Notes under the pieces: generated by a model | Told to the model about the DNA's origin: nothing | Database searches by the model: none | Seen by the model: only the letters and a program-made list of their open reading frames with translations | Made by a program: the position numbers and the translations under genes | Origin: Erythrobacter sp. | GTDB taxonomy: Bacteria; Pseudomonadota; Alphaproteobacteria; Sphingomonadales; Sphingomonadaceae | Direction: 5' to 3' | NCBI GenBank assembly: GCA_023653115.1 | Contig: JAMNXO010000005.1 | Coordinates: forward strand, 1-64,000 | Length of the DNA: 64,000 nucleotides | In this document: in pieces, positions 24,429 through 32,727 of the stretch | Numbering within the stretch: position 1 is the first letter of the stretch | Layout of the letters: every line of letters starts with the position of its first letter

Positions 24429-24908
24429 TCATGTGATCCGATAGAACTCCGCCACCCGTTCCAGCGCGATCTTGAGCACCAGCTTGCCGCTGCGTGCCGG
24501 CCAGCCGAGGCCTTTTTCCGCTTCGGGCAGCGCCTCGCCGGCGCACACCACCCGCCACAGGATGTCTTCCAGGCCCCGCCCTGCTGCACGGATCGCACCG
24601 TCAAACCGATGGCGCGCCGCGATCTGGCGCTCGCTGGGCGACAGGCCGCTTGGCCCGGTGGTTTTCACCCGCACCGGATCCCAGCGCATCGTCACGCTCG
24701 GCGCGAGCTGCGCGCGCTCGTAATCGCCGCGCAGCGCCTCGCCTGCATCAAACAGCCGCGCATCGATGTGCCCGCGCGCGTGCAGCCAGGCGAGCGGGCT
24801 TTCGGCCAGATTGACGGTCACCGTGCGCACCGCCCGCACGCCAGACCGGCGCGGGCCGCGGCGCGGACCTTCGGGGGTGAGTTCACGTTCGACCAGTTCG
24901 CGCTTCAT
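24429..24908 (-). CDS. DUF6456 domain protein
   Basis: A 159-aa alphaproteobacterial protein. After an Arg-rich start comes the family-like block ESPLAWLHARGHIDARLFDA followed by GEALRGDYERAQLAPSVTMR, then WDPVRV and a helical C terminus (GLEDILWRVVCAGEALPEAE) ending in LERVAEFYRIT. Homologues are often annotated as helix-turn-helix or DUF6456 proteins and are thought to bind DNA; no catalytic motif is visible. The ATG at 24908 (MKRELVEREL) is the best start. It is divergent from the XRE regulator across the tandem repeat array, so the array may lie in both promoters. Confidence 0.75.
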   Translation of the reverse strand: MKRELVERELTPEGPRRGPRRSGVRAVRTVTVNLAESPLAWLHARGHIDARLFDAGEALRGDYERAQLAPSVTMRWDPVRVKTTGPSGLSPSERQIAARHRFDGAIRAAGRGLEDILWRVVCAGEALPEAEKGLGWPARSGKLVLKIALERVAEFYRIT

Positions 24909-24990
24909 GGGCGTCCTCCCTTTGACAGCCAAGCGACTTGCCAAAGCGGCGCATCTGTAGGAAAGAAGAAACCGTTCTGGTTAATTGGAA

Positions 24991-25126
24991 GGCACCTTTG
25001 CGTGCCTACCGCTCCGCTACTTGAGGCACCTTTGCGTGCCTACCGCTCCGCTACTTAAGGCACCTTTGCGTGCCTACCGCTCCGCTACTTGAGGCACCAT
25101 TGCGTGCCTACCGCTCCGCTACTTGA
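24991..25126. repeat. Four tandem copies of a 34-bp hairpin unit
   Basis: Units start at 24991, 25025, 25059 and 25093, and a fifth begins (GGCA) at 25127. Each unit contains AGGCAC-CTTTGC-GTGCCT, a 6-bp stem with a 6-base loop, followed by TACCGCTCCGCTACTTGA. Copies are identical except one G-to-A at the end of copy 2 (TTAAGG) and one T-to-A in the loop of copy 4. The array ends 13 bases before the XRE regulator ATG, and the last TTGAGG lies where its ribosome-binding site should be. Confidence 0.95.
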
Positions 25127-25139
25127 GGCACTGCATCCG

Positions 25140-25718
25140 ATGGTCAACCGCATCCGCGATCTCCGCAAGGCCAAGGGCCTTACCCTCGCCGATCTCGCCG
25201 CCGCCTGCGAGCCTGCCACCACCGCGCAGACCATCGGACGGCTCGAGACCGGAATGCGGCAATTGTCGCTCACCTGGATGAACCGCATTGCAGCCGCGCT
25301 CGGGGTCGAGCCGGCCAGCCTGATGCGCGCCGACGCGGGCAGCCAGACGCAGATCGTCGCCGAACTCGCCGCCGCCGGGCCGGAGGCGCTCTCCACCCCG
25401 CGCGAGGCGGTGCTGCCCAGCGAGCTGGCCACCGCCGACGGCCCTGCGCCGGTGGTTCTAGCTGTCAGCGAAAGCGTCGGCGAATACCGGCCCGGCGATA
25501 TGCTGTGGCTGCAACCGCTCAATCCCGACAATGCCCAGAGCGCGATCAATCGGGATTGCTTGGTGCCCCGTCCCGGCGGGCGCTTTGCCTTCGGGCGGCT
25601 GATCGACCGGCGCGGGACGCTGGTCGGGCTGCTGCCGCCGGGCCCGGGGCAGAAACAGGTGGTGGTCGATAATCCTGCGTGGATTGCGGTCGCCATGATG
25701 CTGGTCAGGCCGCTTTAA
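25140..25718 (+). CDS. XRE-family transcriptional regulator with S24-like C-terminal domain
   Basis: A 192-aa protein. Residues about 3-60 are a Cro/CI-type helix-turn-helix (IRDLRKAKGLTLADLAAACE, then MNRIAAALGVEPASLM). Residues about 90-190 resemble the beta-rich S24/LexA-like dimerisation fold (YRPGDMLWLQPLN, RDCLVPRPGGRFAFGRLIDR), but the Ser-Lys catalytic dyad of self-cleaving repressors is not apparent. The start at 25140 avoids reading the repeats as protein. It is downstream of the 34-bp hairpin array and divergent from the DUF6456 gene. The target genes are unknown; self-regulation through the array is possible. Confidence 0.82.
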   Translation: MVNRIRDLRKAKGLTLADLAAACEPATTAQTIGRLETGMRQLSLTWMNRIAAALGVEPASLMRADAGSQTQIVAELAAAGPEALSTPREAVLPSELATADGPAPVVLAVSESVGEYRPGDMLWLQPLNPDNAQSAINRDCLVPRPGGRFAFGRLIDRRGTLVGLLPPGPGQKQVVVDNPAWIAVAMMLVRPL

Positions 25719-25743
25719 CCCGCGCGCGGTTAGGCCCTCCCCC

Positions 25744-26928
25744 GTGAAACACGTCCTCAGCCTCACGACGCTTTACCCCAATGCGGTTAATCCGCGGTTC
25801 GGGACGTTTGTGGCGCGTTCGATGGAGGCGCTGGCCAAGCGCGGGGACTGGCGGGTAACACTGGTCAATCCGCTCGGTCTGCCGCCGCTGGCGCTGGGCC
25901 GCTATCGCCCGCTGGCCGATCTGCCGGCGGAAAGTATCGAGGGCGGGATCTCCGTGCACCGCCCGCATTTCACCCTGATCCCGCGCATCGGCGCGCGCCG
26001 CAACGCCGCCGCGATTGCCCGCGCCGCGCTGCCGCTGGTGCAGCGCATCCATGCTGAAACCCCGATCGACCTGATCGACGCGCAGTTCTTCTTCCCCGAT
26101 GGCCCGGCCGCCGCGATCATCGCCAAAGCCATGGACCTGCCGCTGTCGATCAAGGCGCGCGGGAGCGACATCAGCTTCTGGGGCGATCAGGGCTTTGCGA
26201 GGGCGCAGATGCTGGAGGCTGCCGAGGCGGCCACAGGACTGCTCGCGGTCAGCCACGATCTCGCGCGCCAGATGGCAGCGATGGGCATGAATGCGAGCAA
26301 GATCACCGTGCATTACACCGGCCTTGATCGTGACCGTTTCCGCCCGTTTGAGCACACGCAGCTGCGCAGCCAGCTGAGCCGCGAGCTCGGCTTTGCCCTG
26401 CCCGATAATGCCCCGCTGCTCGCCTGCGTCGGCGCGCTGATCGAGCGCAAGGGCCAGGGCATCGCGATCGCCGCGCTCAAGGACATTCCCGGCGCGCGGC
26501 TGGTGTTGGTTGGCAAGGGCGAGGACGAGGGCCGCTTGCGCGCGCTCGCCGCCAGCGAAGGCGTGGCCGACCGTGTGTTCTTTGCAGGCTCGGTCGATCA
26601 CGATCTGATGCCGCTGATCCTCTCGGCGGCCGATGTGATGGTGCTACCGACCGTGGCCGAGGGGCTCGCAAATGCTTGGGTCGAGGCGCTCGCCTGCGGG
26701 ACGCCGGTGGTGACAAGCGATGTCGGCGGCGCGCGCGAGATCATCACGGGCGATACCGCCGGGCGGCTGGTTGATCGCAATCCTGTGGCTGTGGCCGCAG
26801 GGATCAACGCGATCCTCAACGCCCCGCCCCCGCGCGAGGCGGTGGCCGCGCTGACGGAAGGCTTCAGCTGGGATGCCAATGCCGCCGCGCTGGCGGCGCA
26901 TTATGAAAGGCTGGTGGGCGAGGCCTGA
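25744..26928 (+). CDS. Glycosyltransferase family 4
   Basis: A 394-aa GT-B-fold, nucleotide-sugar-dependent glycosyltransferase. The N-terminal acceptor domain begins with VLSLTTLYPNAVNPRFGTFV, typical of GT4 proteins. The donor domain has the GLDRDRFRPF turn, LACVGALIERKGQGIAIAAL, and the E-x7-E motif VAEGLANAWVEALACGTPVV. No signal peptide or membrane segment, so it acts at the cytosolic face, probably on an envelope polysaccharide or glycolipid. It follows the XRE gene by 25 bases. No other polysaccharide genes are nearby, so the product is open. Confidence 0.88.
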   Translation: MKHVLSLTTLYPNAVNPRFGTFVARSMEALAKRGDWRVTLVNPLGLPPLALGRYRPLADLPAESIEGGISVHRPHFTLIPRIGARRNAAAIARAALPLVQRIHAETPIDLIDAQFFFPDGPAAAIIAKAMDLPLSIKARGSDISFWGDQGFARAQMLEAAEAATGLLAVSHDLARQMAAMGMNASKITVHYTGLDRDRFRPFEHTQLRSQLSRELGFALPDNAPLLACVGALIERKGQGIAIAALKDIPGARLVLVGKGEDEGRLRALAASEGVADRVFFAGSVDHDLMPLILSAADVMVLPTVAEGLANAWVEALACGTPVVTSDVGGAREIITGDTAGRLVDRNPVAVAAGINAILNAPPPREAVAALTEGFSWDANAAALAAHYERLVGEA

Positions 26929-26946
26929 GCCGCGCCCGCCCTGCTT

Positions 26947-27924
26947 TTACACTTCCCCGAGCGCGATCTTTTCCTGCCGGTCCATCGCGCTTTCCTGCGG
27001 CACGAAGCTGTTCGAAGTCACCCCCATCCAGATCAGCAGCGGGCCGGCCATATAGACGCTCGAATAGGCTCCGATGAACAGGCCGGTGGTGATCGCCGCG
27101 ACCATGCCGAACAGGCTGGGCGGGCCGAAGATCAGCAGCGGGATCAGCGCGAGGAACAGCGACAGCGAGGTCATCACTGTGCGCGACAGCGTTTCGTTGA
27201 CCGACAGATCGAGCAGCTCGGCGAGCGGCATCTTGCGGAACTTTTTCAGGTTCTCGCGGATGCGGTCGTAAACCACTACGGTGTCGTTGAGCGAGTAGCC
27301 GATGATCGCGAGGATCGCCGCGACGATCTGGAGGCTGAACTCCATCTGTGTCAGCGCGAACAGGCCCACCGTGACCGAGACGTCGTGCACCAGCGCGAAC
27401 ATCGCACCGACGCCGAACTGCCATTCGAACCGCACCCAGATATAGATCGACACCGCCGCCATTGCCGCAAGCAGCGCAAGGATGGCCTGATCGCGAAACT
27501 CGCCGGCGACCTTGCCCGAGACAGTGTCGTTCCCGTCCGTGCGGACATCGGGATATTCCTCGGCGATTGCCGCGATCACTTTTTGGCCGATTGCAGTGGC
27601 GGCACCCGGGGTATCCTCGGTGCCATCGGGCAGAGCGACACGGATCGAGACCGTTTGCGGCCCGCCGAATTCCTGCACCACCGGCTCGCCATAACCGAGC
27701 CCGCCGACCAGTTCGCGCAAGCTCGCGATCGGCGCGGTCTCGCGCTCCTCGAAGGTCATGCGCACTTCCTGGCCGCCGGCGAAATCGACCCCGAAATTGA
27801 GGCCGTTCACCAGCACCGCCGCCCAGCTGCCCGCGATCAGCACAAGGCTGAGCACGAAGAACGGGATGCGCAGTTTGAGGAACTTGATGTTGGTATCGTC
27901 AGGGACGAGCTTGAGGAGTTTCAT
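26947..27924 (-). CDS. secF: Protein translocase subunit SecF
   Basis: A 325-aa inner-membrane component that works with SecD to drive the late stage of protein export using the proton gradient. Six membrane segments are expected; the first (FFVLSLVLIAGSWAAVLVNG) is followed by the family block GLNFGVDFAGGQ, and the conserved FEWQFGVGAMFALVHDVSVT and SLNDTVVVYDRIREN in the C-terminal half. It directly follows secD (13 bases), in the conserved yajC-secD-secF operon. Confidence 0.96.
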   Translation of the reverse strand: MKLLKLVPDDTNIKFLKLRIPFFVLSLVLIAGSWAAVLVNGLNFGVDFAGGQEVRMTFEERETAPIASLRELVGGLGYGEPVVQEFGGPQTVSIRVALPDGTEDTPGAATAIGQKVIAAIAEEYPDVRTDGNDTVSGKVAGEFRDQAILALLAAMAAVSIYIWVRFEWQFGVGAMFALVHDVSVTVGLFALTQMEFSLQIVAAILAIIGYSLNDTVVVYDRIRENLKKFRKMPLAELLDLSVNETLSRTVMTSLSLFLALIPLLIFGPPSLFGMVAAITTGLFIGAYSSVYMAGPLLIWMGVTSNSFVPQESAMDRQEKIALGEV

Positions 27925-27937
27925 GGTTCTCGCTCCT

Positions 27938-29536
27938 TCAGATTGTGATGTCGTTGGGGCGCGTCTTGCGCAACCATCCGGCGACGAACATGCGGGTCAG
28001 CGTCACGCCGGTGAAGACCGAGGTGAACAGGCCCACCACCAGCACCACCGCGAAGCCCTTCACCGGCCCCGAGCCGAAGGCAAACAGCGCTACCCCGGAG
28101 ATGAAGTTGGTGGCGTTTGCATCATAGATCGCCCGGCCCGCTTCCTTGTAGCCCGTCTCGACCGCCGCGATGACCTTGCGGCCGCGCTTGCGCTCTTCGC
28201 GGATGCGCTCGTTGATCAGCACGTTGGCGTCAACCGCCGCGCCGATGGTGATCACGAAGCCCGCGATCCCCGGCAGCGTCAGTGTGAAACCGCCAAGCGC
28301 CATCAGCCCGAGCAGCATCAGCACGTTGAACACCAGCGCGACTGTCGCATAGACGCCGAAGCGGCCATAGGTCGCCAGCATCAGCGCAATCACCGCAAGG
28401 CTGCCGATCGCCATGGCGAGCAGACCCTTGCGGATCGAATCTGCACCCAGATCGGGCCCGACCGTGCGTTCCTCGATCACCTGCAGCGGCACCGGAAGCG
28501 CGCCCGAACGCAGCGAAATCGCGAGGTTGTTGGCGCTTTCGGGCGTGAAGCTGCCCGAGATCTGCGCACTGCCGCCAAGAATCGGCTCGTTGATGTTGGG
28601 GGCCGAAAGCACCTGACCATCAAGGATGATGGCGAAGGGCTTGCCGGTGTTCTCGCGCGTCAGCTTGGCGAACTTGGCCCCGCCTTGCGCATCGAAGGTG
28701 ATGGTGACGACGTTCTGGTTGTTGGTCGGATCGACCCCGGCCTGCGCGCCGGTCAGGTTGTCGCCGCGGATGCCGCCGAGCCGGCGCACCGCTTCAAAGC
28801 GCCCTTCCATCGGGGTGCCGGGGGCATAGGGGAACACCTGACTACCCGGAGGCGCGATGCCTGCCTGCACGTTTTCAGGCAGGGCATTCAGATCGACCAG
28901 CTTGAATTCGAGCTGCGCGGTCTGGCCGAGCAGGCTCTTGAGCGCATCGGGGTCTTCAAGGCCGGGCACCTGCACCACAATGCGGGTGGTGCCCTGACGG
29001 ATGATGGTCGGCTCGCGTGTGCCGAGTTCGTCGATGCGGCGGCGCACGACTTCGGTGGCGCTTTCCATCGCGTCATCCAGCGCGGTGTCGATCCCGGCCT
29101 GCGTCGGCGTGAGCACGATGCGCTGGCTGTCGACGACGGCCAGATCCCATTCGCGGGTGAGATTGACGCCCTGCATCGCCGGCTCGATCAACCCGCGCGC
29201 ACGATCAATGTCGGCCGGGCTTTCGAGCATGAAGGACAACCGCCCCTCGCCCGTCGAAACGTCGCCGATGCGGATGCGCGGCTTGGCATTTCGCATCAGC
29301 TGGCGGACGGTTTCTTCCATGTTCTCGAGCCGCTGCGCGCGGATGTCGGACGCCTTGGCTTCGAGCAGCAGATGCGAGCCGCCGGCCAGATCGAGGCCGA
29401 GATTGACCTGCGGATTGGGCAGGCTCTTGGGCCAGTCCAGTCCGGCGACATTGGCCAGCGAAGGCAGCGCGAGCAGCGATGCCGCCAGCGTCAGGCCCCA
29501 CAGCCAAAGCTTTTTCCAAAGGGGGAATTCGAGCAT
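27938..29536 (-). CDS. secD: Protein translocase subunit SecD
   Basis: A 532-aa partner of SecF. The N-terminal membrane helix (LWGLTLAASLLALPSLA) is followed by VNLGLDLAGGSHLLLEAKAS, a large periplasmic P1 domain, and after residue about 345 five membrane helices with the conserved GAAVDANVLINERIREERKR. The RDL-like and TLPGIAGFVITIG regions match SecD. It follows yajC by 53 bases, in the same operon. Confidence 0.96.
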   Translation of the reverse strand: MLEFPLWKKLWLWGLTLAASLLALPSLANVAGLDWPKSLPNPQVNLGLDLAGGSHLLLEAKASDIRAQRLENMEETVRQLMRNAKPRIRIGDVSTGEGRLSFMLESPADIDRARGLIEPAMQGVNLTREWDLAVVDSQRIVLTPTQAGIDTALDDAMESATEVVRRRIDELGTREPTIIRQGTTRIVVQVPGLEDPDALKSLLGQTAQLEFKLVDLNALPENVQAGIAPPGSQVFPYAPGTPMEGRFEAVRRLGGIRGDNLTGAQAGVDPTNNQNVVTITFDAQGGAKFAKLTRENTGKPFAIILDGQVLSAPNINEPILGGSAQISGSFTPESANNLAISLRSGALPVPLQVIEERTVGPDLGADSIRKGLLAMAIGSLAVIALMLATYGRFGVYATVALVFNVLMLLGLMALGGFTLTLPGIAGFVITIGAAVDANVLINERIREERKRGRKVIAAVETGYKEAGRAIYDANATNFISGVALFAFGSGPVKGFAVVLVVGLFTSVFTGVTLTRMFVAGWLRKTRPNDITI

Positions 29537-29589
29537 TGCGTCAGTGTCTCACGCGAAAGGGGTCTGCGGCTGGCCTTGGCGCGGCCGGA

Positions 29590-29919
29590 TCAGTCGTTAG
29601 CGGGGCTGCCGCCGGGCGGGATGATGTCGCCGATGGTCGCCTTGATCGCCTTGACGCGGACATTGGTGCCGAGTTCGAGCTCGACATAGGTGTCGTCCAC
29701 CTTGAGCACCTTGCCGACAAGGCCGCCCGCGGTGACGACCTGATCGCCCTTCTTCATCGCCGCGACCTTGGCCTGGTGCTGCTTCTGGCGGTTCATCTGC
29801 GGACGGATGATGAGGAACCAGAAGATCCCGATCATGCCGATAATCGGCAGGAAGCTGACCCATGCGGGCGGTGCTGCGGCAGCACCTGCTCCGGCGGCGG
29901 CAAGAAGATCGAATGTCAT
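29590..29919 (-). CDS. yajC: Preprotein translocase subunit YajC
   Basis: A 109-aa single-pass membrane protein of the SecDF-YajC complex. The helix PIIGMIGIFWFLIIRPQMNR is followed by the conserved QKQHQAKVAAMKKGDQVVTA and GLVGKVLKVDDTYVELELG. An Ala/Gly-rich N terminus precedes the helix. First gene of the sec operon on the minus strand; its upstream region (29920-30179) shows no other gene. Confidence 0.95.
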   Translation of the reverse strand: MTFDLLAAAGAGAAAAPPAWVSFLPIIGMIGIFWFLIIRPQMNRQKQHQAKVAAMKKGDQVVTAGGLVGKVLKVDDTYVELELGTNVRVKAIKATIGDIIPPGGSPAND

Positions 29920-30179
29920 GCGATAAAACCCGTCAAGATCCCGAAACTGGAAGGCGAGGCCGTGGCTCTGCCGTTCAAGTGGGCGCGCCTAGCAGCAATG
30001 CAAGCGGGCGGCAATCGCGCGGGGGTGCAAGCGATGCATCAGAGCCACACTCCTGGCCCGTCCCTGCCCATTGCGTTGGAACGGGGAGGAACGAAGAGGT
30101 TGCAATGTCACAGGACAAACGCCGTCAAACCGGCTTGCCAGCCCCAAACTGCCGCCCTATAGGCCCGCTTCCACTGGAA

Positions 30180-30256
30180 CGGGACGTAGCGCAGCCTGGT
30201 AGCGCATCACACTGGGGGTGTGGGGGTCGGAGGTTCGAATCCTCTCGTCCCGACCA
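30180..30256 (+). tRNA. tRNA-Pro (GGG)
   Basis: Acceptor stem CGGGACG pairs with CGTCCCG, followed by discriminator A and encoded CCA. The anticodon loop CACTGGGGGTG centres on GGG, and the T arm has GGTTCGAATCC. Length is 77 nt including CCA. A perfect GTGGAGAA-A-TTCTCCAC palindrome (30257-30273) follows directly and may help end the transcript or processing. Confidence 0.95.
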
Positions 30257-30315
30257 GTGGAGAAATTCTCCACCATCGCTGAAAACGAGCGCGACGCGTT
30301 GCTCGATACGGCAAG

Positions 30316-30708
30316 CTATTCGATCGTGATCGCCGTTTGCGCCTGTTTGATCGCCTGCGTGCCTTCCTGACGGACCATCTCGAACGGGCCGCTCCAGTCT
30401 GACATCATCCAGTGGCCGGTGATCACGTTGCCATCATCGCTGACCTGCCCGGCATAGGCGACCGGCTCGTCATATTCCTCGCCCGCCATATGGTAGGTCT
30501 TGAGGAAATCGACACTCGTGCCTGCGTGCACGCCTTCGAGCGAGGCATGCGCGGTGGCAGGGCGAAATTCGTTGGGCTCGATGATCGTGCCGCTGATCCG
30601 CCCGCCCTGTTCGGTGATCTCTGCCAGAAATGGCGTGACTGGCCCGGCATCGGGCACATCGGGATAGGCAAAGACGCCGTCCCACGTGCCAGAGAGATCG
30701 ACCGGCAA
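30316..30708 (-). CDS. Hypothetical protein downstream of crtZ
   Basis: A 130-aa protein without signal or membrane segments. It begins VDLSGTWDGVFAYPD and alternates beta-strand-like stretches (GGRISGTIIEPNEF, VAYAGQVSDDGNVITGHWMM), a pattern expected for a small beta-barrel of lipocalin-like or DUF type. No catalytic motif recognised. The only suitable start is TTG at 30708, 12 bases after the crtZ stop with AAGAGG immediately before it, so translation is probably coupled to crtZ. The next ATG would lose half the protein. It is the last gene of the carotenoid operon. Confidence 0.65.
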   Translation of the reverse strand: MPVDLSGTWDGVFAYPDVPDAGPVTPFLAEITEQGGRISGTIIEPNEFRPATAHASLEGVHAGTSVDFLKTYHMAGEEYDEPVAYAGQVSDDGNVITGHWMMSDWSGPFEMVRQEGTQAIKQAQTAITIE

Positions 30709-30720
30709 CCTCTTCGCGCC

Positions 30721-31257
30721 CTATAGGTTGCGGCCCACCACCTCGAAGCCGTCGTCCGCCGCGCCGGCACTGTCGCGCACCACGGCGATTCCCGCAGCCT
30801 TCTGGGCTTTCAGTTCGGCCTTCAGCTTGGCCGGATCGCGGGCGATCACGAAGCCGAAGCTTACCCCGCCCTCCTTGCCGATGGTGGCATGGTGGAGCTT
30901 GTGCGCCTGCACCAGCCGCTTGGCGTAGCCCTTGCGCGGCACCCAGCGCCAGTAACGCTGGTGAACCAGCCCGTCATGCACCAGCGTGTAGATCACCCCG
31001 TAGAGCGTGATGCCGACCGCGAACCACCACAGCCAATCCCAGTAGAGCGAGCCGTAGATATACATCGCGGCGTTGATCGTGCCGAACACCACGGCGAACA
31101 GGTCGTTCTTCTCCAGCACATTATCGTGCGGCTCGTGATGGTCGCGGTGCCAGCCCCAGCCCCAGCCGTGCATGATGTATTTGTGCGCCACCCAGGCGAA
31201 CAACTCCATCCCGATCAGCGAGGACATGACGGTGAGGAAAACTTCGAGCCAGCTCAT
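30721..31257 (-). CDS. crtZ: Beta-carotene hydroxylase CrtZ
   Basis: A 178-aa di-iron membrane hydroxylase of the fatty-acid-hydroxylase superfamily that adds 3-hydroxyl groups to beta-ionone rings, giving zeaxanthin from beta-carotene or astaxanthin from canthaxanthin. The His clusters are intact: HKYIMHGWGWGWHRDHHEPH, then LVHDGLVHQRYW and AHKLHHA. Four membrane helices are expected. The ATG at 31257 (MSWLEVFLTVMSSLIG) overlaps the crtW stop by four bases, so the two are translationally coupled. Confidence 0.96.
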   Translation of the reverse strand: MSWLEVFLTVMSSLIGMELFAWVAHKYIMHGWGWGWHRDHHEPHDNVLEKNDLFAVVFGTINAAMYIYGSLYWDWLWWFAVGITLYGVIYTLVHDGLVHQRYWRWVPRKGYAKRLVQAHKLHHATIGKEGGVSFGFVIARDPAKLKAELKAQKAAGIAVVRDSAGAADDGFEVVGRNL

Positions 31258-32030
31258 GCGGGCACCTTTGCAGTCTGTTCGGCCTTGCCCACTCCGGCCC
31301 GTTTGGCGGCGGGCAGGCCCCACCACGGCACATCGGGCCGGTGGTGATGTTCGAGATGATAGCCGAAATGGAAACAGGTGGCGAGGCTGGCCAGCGTGCC
31401 GAAATCATTGCTGCGCGCATTGTGGCGGTCGGCAAAGGGCTCCTGCGCGCGGTGACTATGCGGCCGGAAGGTGCCGAAGTAGAACAATTGCAGCGATGAT
31501 CCCAGCGCCGGCAATCCGTAAAGCAGCACGATCTGCACCATCGGAATGCCGATCACCAGCCAGTAGATGCCCACCACCGTGTGGACATAAAGGATCGAGC
31601 GCCAGCCGAAATAGCGCCGGAAGAAGGTGCCGTACCAGCGCCAGAAATTGTCCGGATGATGCTCGTCGAAATCGGGATCGCCGGCCCGGCCTGACAGCTT
31701 GTGATGGACGAAATGGGCATCGCGCATCTGCTTCCAGGCAAAGCCCGCATAGAGCGCCAGCAGCACCGCCCCGATCGCGCCATTGAGCTTGGGCCGGCCC
31801 GGCACAAGGCTGCCATGCATCGCATCATGGCAGACGATGAACACGCCGACCGACAGCCAGCATTGCACCGCCGCCATCGCGAGCGCGGCAGGCCAGTTCG
31901 ACCACGTCAGTTCGAACACGAACATCCCGTAAGCGTGAAGGCCGAGCCAGCTCCCGGCAATGGCAAGCGCCAGCACGAGGCCAATGGTGCCCTGCTGCGC
32001 ACGGGCCGGAGGGGAGAAGTGCGGGTTCAT
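31254..32030 (-). CDS. crtW: Beta-carotene ketolase CrtW
   Basis: A 258-aa membrane fatty-acid-desaturase-fold enzyme that introduces 4-keto groups into beta-ionone rings (echinenone, canthaxanthin; astaxanthin with CrtZ). Histidine boxes are present: CHDAMHGS, DAHFVHHKLSGRAGDPDFDE and the C-terminal HLEHHHRPDVPWWGLP. The start MNPHFSPPARAQQG (32030) matches bacterial CrtW N termini; a 63-codon upstream open frame was rejected because it is basic and lacks membrane segments. Together with crtZ this marks a ketocarotenoid producer. Other carotenoid genes (crtE, B, I, Y) are not in the window. Confidence 0.96.
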   Translation of the reverse strand: MNPHFSPPARAQQGTIGLVLALAIAGSWLGLHAYGMFVFELTWSNWPAALAMAAVQCWLSVGVFIVCHDAMHGSLVPGRPKLNGAIGAVLLALYAGFAWKQMRDAHFVHHKLSGRAGDPDFDEHHPDNFWRWYGTFFRRYFGWRSILYVHTVVGIYWLVIGIPMVQIVLLYGLPALGSSLQLFYFGTFRPHSHRAQEPFADRHNARSNDFGTLASLATCFHFGYHLEHHHRPDVPWWGLPAAKRAGVGKAEQTAKVPA

Positions 32031-32112
32031 CTCAGGAGGATACGCAGGCGGTAGGCATGTGGTTGCGTATAGTCTGCGCTGACCTTGTGGCAATTGCGTT
32101 TCGCGGAAGGGG

Positions 32113-32394
32113 TCAACGCACCTCGACACCCTTCCAGAAGGCGATGCGGTCCCTGATTTCGGCGGCAGCGTCCTTGGGTTCGGGATAGTACCACGCGGCA
32201 TCGGGATTGGTCGCTCCATCGACGCTCAGCGAATGATAGGAGGCAACGCCCTTCCACCCGCAGGTCGTGTGGGTGTCGCTGGCGACAAGGTAATCCGCGC
32301 GCACATCCTTGCGCGGGAAATAGTGGTTGCCCTCAACCACCACCGTCGCATCGCTCTCGGCGATAACCGCGCCGTTCCACATTGCCTTGACCAT
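32113..32394 (-). CDS. DUF427 domain protein
   Basis: A 93-aa cytosolic protein of the DUF427 family: MVKAMWNGAVIAESDATVVV, then the typical EGNHYFPRKDVRADYL, the TTCGWKGVASYHSLSVDG core and a C-terminal AAEIRDRIAFWKGVEV. The family is widespread, small and beta-rich, and its activity is not established. The start at 32394 is the conserved Met; the frame above it is not conserved. It precedes crtW by 82 bases on the same strand and may share its promoter. Confidence 0.88.
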   Translation of the reverse strand: MVKAMWNGAVIAESDATVVVEGNHYFPRKDVRADYLVASDTHTTCGWKGVASYHSLSVDGATNPDAAWYYPEPKDAAAEIRDRIAFWKGVEVR

Positions 32395-32727
32395 GCGACT
32401 CTTGCCTTTCGTGATGGGGCGCCCCGCTGCGGTTTGCGCCCGGGACACTGTCCATCCTTTCGCCAGCGACCGCAAGCCATTGCCGCGCCCAAGGATCATC
32501 CGAAAACGGCTTTGGCGTGGGGGCGCGGTGGCGTGGCGCGCGATAACGCGCCCGGACCGCTTTTGGCGTTTGCAACGCTGCACAGGTCATGCCAACGCGC
32601 AAGCGCTCAGCGGTCCGGGACGCCCGGACAGTCTCTGCCACACACGCAACACTGCAACACCCGGCGAACCCGCGCGCTGTTCGCCGTGGCCGACGCTGGC
32701 GACTTTTGTGCAAATGGAACCCGGATC
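32395..32727. other. Divergent intergenic region without a recognised gene
   Basis: A 333-base region between the DUF427/carotenoid operon and the transglutaminase-like gene; it must hold both promoters. I see GGCGAAC (32663-32669) paired with GTTCGCC (32679-32685), the same stem sequence as at 6319-6336, and the odd palindrome GGACACTGTCC near 32447. Open frames across it are shadows. No RNA gene recognised. Confidence 0.6.

Noticed and set aside
25089..25139. Upstream start of the XRE regulator inside the repeat array
   Set aside because: It would translate repeat DNA whose 34-bp period is not a multiple of three, and the HTH homology begins at the ATG at 25140.
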